A stretch of DNA of 64,000 bases from Undaria pinnatifida (taxonomy: Eukaryota; Sar; Phaeophyceae; Laminariales; Alariaceae): the NCBI GenBank assembly GCA_012845835.1, contig JABAKD010000006.1, forward strand, positions 7,795,637-7,859,636, in the 5' to 3' direction. Below, in pieces: positions 58,200-64,000 of this stretch (within the stretch, counting starts at the first letter, position 1; the number at the start of each line of letters is the position of its first letter). Both the position numbers and the translations under genes were made by a program. The notes under the pieces are model-generated. The model was not told the origin of the DNA, searched no databases, and saw only the letters and a program-made list of their open reading frames with translations.

Positions 58200-58775
58200 G
58201 CGTCACTACATGAACAACTCGCTAACCCCAATCACGGGACTGCTCTCCAGCATCACCCAGGTTAACTTCACTGTTTAATGCTATATATCAACCTCCAGTG
58301 TGTACTGCGACTGGTGCTGAGGTATCATGCTGCTGTTATTTATCACTGCATGGACCATTTTTACAACCCTGGCTGACCCCCGTGATGAGACTTGCCCGTT
58401 TTCATTGCGTCTTACATGTATAGATACCACGTAGTCGTAGTCGTACATCCAAAACGTGTGTTTATATCACAGCACAAAGCGTCACTGCATGGACCACTCG
58501 TTCAACCCCCGCTTACCCCGATGACGGGACTGCCCCGTACTCGTAGTCGTACATATATGAAGTGTGTTTGGCTGTACGTATGAAAAAGAAATCGCATCAC
58601 ACAGCGTCACTGCATAGGTCTACTCACTCGTAGACCTGTGAGTACTTGTACAATTCCCGCTTACACCGCGATGACGGGACTGCCCCGTACACGTACGTAC
58701 TCGTACATGCAAAAGTGTGTTTGTACGCATGAAAAAGAAATCACAGCACAACAACAGAAATGTAACTCACGTTTC
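58200..58775. repeat. Tandem array beside the zinc-ribbon exon
   Basis: At least three units (about 58380, 58515, 58665) with GATGACGGGACTGCCCCGTAC, then TCGTACAT and GAAAAAGAAATC.CA. The last unit ends at the exon's donor. Confidence 0.6.
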
Positions 58776-58777
58776 GT

Positions 58778-59130
58778 CAAGCTCTCAGCTCCTTCGTTAG
58801 GGACGCCGATCGAAGGTGAATCACAGGTGTCCGCGTCACACCAGTCACACACACGAGGGTTGTCGCCGCTTCCCCAGTGCTTCTTGTTAAGGTTATGAAA
58901 AGCTTGGCACGTGGAAGGCTCGTCACTCCTGCAGGTGTCGCAGACAGCGTACTGGGAACTCCTGTTTTTCCTATTTCGTGCGATGAGGAAGCCGTCACAA
59001 CCCTTGCTCGGGCACGGCCAATCAGGATTGCCAGAAGAAGCTGAGTCCCGTTCTTGCCCGACCAGCTTCCACACGCCTGATCCTGAACCTCCACCACCCC
59101 CACTACTGACTGTTGGCGGAGCCTCCTCCC
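58778..59130 (-). CDS. Exon encoding a zinc-ribbon / RanBP2-like finger protein
   Basis: The open frame on the minus strand contains NPDWPCPSKGCDGF, then AVCDTC about 20 residues on, then CDWCDADTC. The DW-x-C-x4-C ... N ... C-x2-C pattern resembles a RanBP2-type finger with a longer loop, or a small zinc ribbon; which one is undecided. A Gly/Ser-rich stretch precedes it. The exon ends GAESLTK before AAAC|GTGAGT (phase 1). The upstream boundary is uncertain (acceptor-like AG near 59125-59140); no in-frame ATG is visible, so an upstream exon is needed. A weak candidate first exon lies at 60689-60597 (MHGRTESSIII..., ending before GTACCT). Function unknown. Confidence 0.4.
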
Positions 59131-59159
59131 GCACTAGCCTTGGTCCGCTTCGCAAATTT

Positions 59160-61216
59160 CAACTTCAAATTGTTATTGCCGATCCGGCAAATTTCAAATT
59201 CAAATTGTTTGCAGCCGTCAACGGCAATTCCCTCCCAACAGCCAGCAATCGGCCAACTTCGAAAGTAAAAGTACAAAAAAGAAGTTGCTGAAAAAGCAAA
59301 ATAAAAATATCAGAGAGCAAGCAGTAAAGATCAGAGAATGAGAGCTAAGTAAGAATGAGACGAGGGAAAGCAAGGAAGGCAAGGAACTTCGGGACGGTTC
59401 TTTTCCCCAGCAACTAATTTGCTTTTCGGCAATTACGGGCTGAGAAGGGCTGAGAGGGGGGAGGATATGCCGAGCGAGACGTCCGAAGGGGGCGAGGTCT
59501 AGGTATATAGTTGTATTGGTACATGCCAATAATATTCGAAGTACCATACCACGTATACCGGTACTATTGTAATACTACACCAGGTTGTTTGTACATATAG
59601 TCTATATGACGTTATTGGACCACAAACAATGCACCCCCAGCTCAGTTCAGCACGGCTATATATCGCTCAGCAGCGCAGCGCAGCGCAGTGCGGTGCCGTG
59701 CCTTGCCCTACGTTTTGCGGGGCTGTGTCGTGCGGCCCTGTGCGTTCTTTTGAACATACGGCAGCAGTTCCTACTACTACTAGTAGTTGAAGTACCAGGT
59801 AAGGTACAGATACAGATACTGTACCAGGTTTATGTTCGTACGTGTTTTGTGTACTCGTCTTTTTGCTTTCTTCAGATGATTGTCCTCTCTCGGTCCCCAT
59901 GTGCCCCCCCCCCTCGCAAATATCGCACGTACTGCCGTTCAGAACGTGACATCAACAAGCACACAGCACAGCGCAGGACAATTATTAGCTCTGCACCACA
60001 AGCACCTCTAAGTCTTGGGCATTATTATCAAATCGCTATTCGCACCAAATAATGATCACAGGCCTCTTGTTCCTGCCCCATTTATTGACATGTTTCAGTT
60101 GTTAATAGTTGCATTATTTCTTGCGCGAGCGTAGCGGGCGGCGTCAGCAGCCTTGCGGAGCGGAGCCCTGTGCTTTCTTAAGAATCACACAGAGTTACCA
60201 CCAGGTACCACCGTTGGTACGTGTGTATACTCTCTCGTCTTTTTGCTTTTTTGTCGTTGGTTTTTTTGTTTTTTTGTTCTCCATCTAGATTCTCGGTCCT
60301 CTTGGCGATTTTTTCTTTGCAAATTACACCCGTACTACTGCCGATCAGAACGTGACATTGCCAACATACAGCACAGCACAGACAGGGCAATCAGCTCCGC
60401 ACAAGTGGCTCTTGCCATCATCAAATCGCTAGTTGCACATAATCATGGGCCTCTTCTTTCTGCCCCCTTCACACTTATTAATTGAAATCTTCCTTGCGCG
60501 AGCGTAGCGGGCGGCGTCAGCCGCCCGCGGAGCAGAGCCCTTGTACATACCTACATACACGACAACGGTATAGAACGCTGATCTCATTCTAGGTACCCCT
60601 ATCCGTCTGCGCTCTGGTTGTTTCTTGCTCGTGAGGCTCGAATGTTCAACGCCCTCAATAATAATCGAACTCTCTGTACGACCGTGCATCGCACCGCGGA
60701 TATATTACGGGCCGCAAGGCGCTTTCCGCGCGTTTCGCCGGACAGCGACAGCAACTCGAAACACGTGAAACGTAACGTATAATCCCATAATCCCCTCTAA
60801 AAAAAACGAAAAAACGCCTTCCAATATCTAGATATTATATCCTACGAAAATGCGAGGCGCTTTCCTTCGGCGCTCGGCGCGGGGTGATGTTTGGTGATGT
60901 TTTCCCTATTCCGCTTTCCTATACCGTTTATCTCCCACAGCCCGACGAAAGGGCCCGCATCGCCATTCGTGAAGGCACTGCCACACCTGCTGTCGCCACT
61001 ATTCGTTCTTCTTCACCCGTAGAATCAAGCACGCGCTCCCCTTTTGCCGAGCAGACAGAGCATTGCTTTTGTGAAAATACCAAGCCAGTTCAGCTCGTAC
61101 CGAAGAGCGGACCCTAGAACAGAGAAGACAAAAGTCAGAACTTACTGCTGTTCTGCTGCTGCGCTTACCCAGCACACCCAGGGGAGAGCTCAGTAGACGG
61201 AGTGAGGAGAAAACAT
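59160..61216. other. Intergenic or 5' region between the two right-hand gene fragments
   Basis: Dominated by a tandem duplication (about 59690-60540) rich in AGCGCAGC-type repeats. The last 400 bases could be a divergent promoter region. A weak exon candidate is present at 60689-60597 on the minus strand. Confidence 0.35.
59690..60545 (+). repeat. Tandem duplication with AGCG-rich ends
   Basis: Two units of about 370-450 bp, each ending GCGCGAGCGTAGCGGGCGGC and containing GTACGTGT...TCGTCTTTTTGCTTT and CAGAACGTGACAT. An inverted piece of the same end lies at 56627-56685. Confidence 0.6.
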
Positions 61217-61328
61217 ATGGGTTGCCATACATCGAAAGAGGGCGATAAGAATGCTTCCGGCACGCGGGGGGTAGGCGGACAGTATGAGGAGATGGCGGAG
61301 GATGCAGCGAGCATGCTTTCGGGATCAG
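61217..61328 (+). CDS. Possible first exon with N-myristoylation signal
   Basis: ATG at 61217 in the context AACATATGG starts MGCHTSKEGDKNASG and continues acidic (GGQYEEMAEDAASML) to a GTATGT donor after 61328 (phase 1). MGC-x-x-SK is the classic N-myristoylation plus palmitoylation start seen on membrane-anchored signalling and flagellar proteins. Unspliced it would stop after 42 residues. No convincing second exon is visible downstream before the window ends. The call rests on the motif, the start context and the donor, so it could be chance. Confidence 0.35.
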
Positions 61329-64000
61329 GTATGTCGACTGTTTGAGACAACGAAACAGCAAGTTATTGCTGTGCGTGCAAGCGCGAGCGGACGAGTGCAT
61401 CGCGACAGCAGCCAGTACGAGTAGCAGCAGTTGTTGTATGTTCTCGAACCTCATGTAGCAGGTAGGCTTTGCGTGCGTTGTACATTGATTGGTACCCACC
61501 AGGTATGTCAGTGCTGTTGAGAGTTTTACTGACTACATGCAGCGCTGAGCGGTGCGTGTCAGGCTCGCGTTATACGGGTAGTCTATGTGCGTGCATAGCT
61601 GAGAGGAGGAGCGAGCGATGCTATGAGAGCACAGCAGCAGCAGAACAAATACCACGTCTTGCTCTATTGACAAGCAGTAGTCGCGACGACAGAGCGCCGA
61701 TTGTTTGTTTTTCATCACATCAATGCCATACAGCTACTGACCTATGATACCCGTCCCTGCAGCCGTTGGGACTCCAGCTTGAATACGATACGTGCAGTTG
61801 CAGCAGCTTTTGTTCAACCATCTCCTACATCCAGCAGAACATCAGTACTCGTCGGTACCAGGTACAGCTACGTACGTACCAGGTATATGCAGCATTAACC
61901 AGGAGCCATCAAGAGAGCCAGCTCTGCTCCGAGTCGTTCTGCTGCTAGCATTCGCACTCTACGTGTGAGATCGACCAAAAATGATTTTTAGATCAAAACT
62001 CAGCCTTGCAAGCTGCGTGTGATACTTCGATCGCGCGTGTTACGGGGTGTGTATACCCTCGTGAAGAATACAGGTCGGTGACTCCCCTGCTAATGCCAGG
62101 GTCAACAGGATTAAGACGTTCAGCCTTGTTCTGCGCACGGAACCCGCATTGAGGGACACAAAACGAGACACCTTCCTGTGGAATTCACTTTGCATAAAAC
62201 ACATCAGTGTTACAGCAATGTGAGTTAACTTTTAAAGTGGGCTACTTGGGTCTACCGGGTTTGTACGCATGTTCCTGTGTACCGCCTGTATACGCAGCAG
62301 GCCAGCGGAGGTCCAGTATATGTACCAGGTACAGCAAAGTACCCTGTGCGCACCTCTTTTCGCTGTACGTTTAGACTATGGTCTGTACTCGCTTTACAAA
62401 CGAGAAATTATTATGCTTGCCTGACGGGCCAGCCTACGGGCACCCCACTCCTTGTTGCCCGCCTGCTCATCAAAACGATTCCACGGCTACAGCAATAGCT
62501 GTAGCGGTACAGCCTATCCCTAACCCAGCACGGGTTAACCCAGCACGAGTTTGCGAGGCTGGCAGCCCGACGCGGTTTGCCTTTTTGCGTCCGCCTGATT
62601 TCCTGTTGGCCGACGGTTTTCTTGCGGTCGCACCAATCTGGGCAGAAATATAGGGGGCGTTTTGATATTAATATACATATCAAACGATTCTTATAGTTAC
62701 GTCAGGAATGGCGGGCGGTTTCTTAGCGTCCTATCTGGTACCGTGATGATATCTGGTACCAGATACCACCACCTACAAGTACCTTATTTTATACAAATAT
62801 TTCAAGGACGTCAGCCGTGAGTTCGACGAATTTCGGGTCAATAATCATTTTTGCAAGCTGCGTTGTTGGTACTTGTAATATACCTTACCTTATTTCCCCA
62901 CTATTAATAGCTATTTCCCACCCACGCTGATAACCGGGGCCGAAACGCCTCCGCCGGCGTTTCGAGCACGAATGGCTTGAGGAGGGTAGTTTGTGCGGAA
63001 CGTCCCATCTCATGCGTATGAAAAGCCCCCATTATTTATCGGTAAGAATCTCACCAAGTATCAACGCACTTGACGCACCAGCACATTGTCGGGACACTCA
63101 ACACAGCAGAGTCATAGCGTATACATACCATGCGAACACTTCAACACCATCAATCGAAGGTCTACGTAGCGACGAGGTGCCCTTTCATTTCATGTCACAG
63201 CCCATACAGCACGATGTATGCTGGCGACCAAAACGAACACCACAACCTCCCGCAACCATCGCACAACCACCGCCGCCGCCACCGCCAAGACAAGAACCAC
63301 AATCAATGAATGGTTGATACCGCTGCAACTTCCTTAAAATTACAACTTCATCGCGAGAATTTTACCATGCAGTCGGGGTTAGGTTAGGGTTAGGGGTAGC
63401 GTTCGGGGTCAAATACAGAGTATATTTCAACGATTTTGTTGAAGCTGGGGCAATGTCTATTGCAGTCCTAGACTAGCCCTCGTTCGGGTGAGGGTTTAGA
63501 TATTATGAGGAGTAGAACGTATTCAAATGTTGAACCATTATGTCAACGCTGGGTCAAGTGGTAAAACACGGCTCACGACAACAAGGACAGCCACTACACC
63601 ACTGGCATCAATCTTTCGTTTTGTATCCACACAGTACGTAGCTACTAGGCATGTTTGAATACGGTCAGTGTTTAGACCGTACCGATCGCCCCGGTGGCGT
63701 ATCAGGTTATCCTCGAGCCTGGTATAGGTCAGATTCGTGAGTTCGAGCCCCGCCGAGTGCATACTCGTATAATTTCGTTGGACTTTTTCTTGTGGACAAA
63801 TTGACTTGCGGAAAGCGCGAGAGCGTGAGTTAGCAACGTTCGATGAAAAATCGACGAGCAGTAGGATTGCTGAACCCTCTGCGCGATAAAAATTGAAGGC
63901 AAGAACCGGGGAGGAGAAGGGATGACACCTGTGACCACGGCTTGTCCAGAAGCTGGAAAGTAAAAGTGTGCCAAAAAAAAAAAAAAAAAAAAAAGAGTTT
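61329..64000. other. Right end of window, presumed intron or intergenic
   Basis: No supported exon. It carries two copies of the TTGCAAGCTGCGTGTGAT family (61960-62070, 62815-62890), GGTACC palindromes, a telomere-like TTAGGG stretch (63376-63402) joined to a dispersed repeat, and a SINE with poly-A tail. Confidence 0.4.
63685..63994 (+). mobile_element. tRNA-derived SINE with poly-A tail
   Basis: The 5' part reads like a tRNA gene: an A-box-like TGGCGTATCAGG near 63692 and a B-box-like GAGTTCGAGCCCC near 63739. A tRNA-unrelated body follows, ending in a run of 22 A (63973-63994). The body recurs in inverted orientation at 1955-2165 and about 17155-17200, which supports a dispersed retroposon rather than a functional tRNA. 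It has no internal coding capacity. Confidence 0.75.

Noticed and set aside
63376-63402. TTAGGG-type repeats as a chromosome end
   Set aside because: Only about four degenerate units, followed by ordinary sequence and recurring internally next to a dispersed repeat; interstitial, not a telomere.
63685-63760. Functional tRNA gene
   Set aside because: A and B boxes are present but no clean acceptor stem or anticodon arm folds by eye, and the sequence continues into a repeated body with poly-A; a SINE fits better.

Overview
This window is eukaryotic nuclear DNA. It has long GT-AG introns, no operons and few long coding ORFs, and it is full of dispersed and tandem repeats. The mixed base composition, kilobase introns with C-rich 3' ends and low-complexity inserts in conserved proteins fit a stramenopile, most likely a brown alga (inference; no species marker is present).

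I rebuilt genes by joining conserved exons through splice sites and checking that reading phase carries across every junction. (1) Minus strand, 30797 to 2555: a 17-exon gene for the catalytic subunit of Rab3 GTPase-activating protein, about 2092 codons, complete from ATG to stop. (2) Plus strand, 32224 to 36019: a four-exon gene for a small (about 160 residue) single-SET-domain protein, divergent from gene 1. (3) Minus strand, 48840 to 40427: a seven-exon gene for coatomer epsilon subunit (295 residues), complete and convergent with gene 2. (4) Minus strand, about 59130 to 57184: at least three exons of an unrecognised cysteine-rich protein with a zinc-ribbon or RanBP2-like stretch; incomplete. 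(5) Plus strand, 61217 to 61328: a possible first exon with an N-myristoylation-type start; the rest was not found. Genes 1 and 3 both serve membrane traffic (Rab GTPase control and COPI coat), but nothing shows they are co-regulated.

About 85-90% of the window is intron or intergenic sequence. It holds a tRNA-derived SINE family, piggyBac-like MITEs (TTAA target site, CCC...GGG ends), a second MITE nested in an older element with clear target-site duplication and paralogous empty sites, several uncharacterised dispersed families, microsatellites and many short tandem arrays.

The most unusual signal is that several intronic arrays are built from exon-intron junctions. Units containing the last bases of an exon plus its 5' splice site, or a 3' splice site plus the first bases of its exon, are repeated 2 to 6 times in the adjacent intron. 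This occurs at five junctions in two unrelated genes. One such decayed exon copy carries a MITE while its sister copy keeps the empty site.
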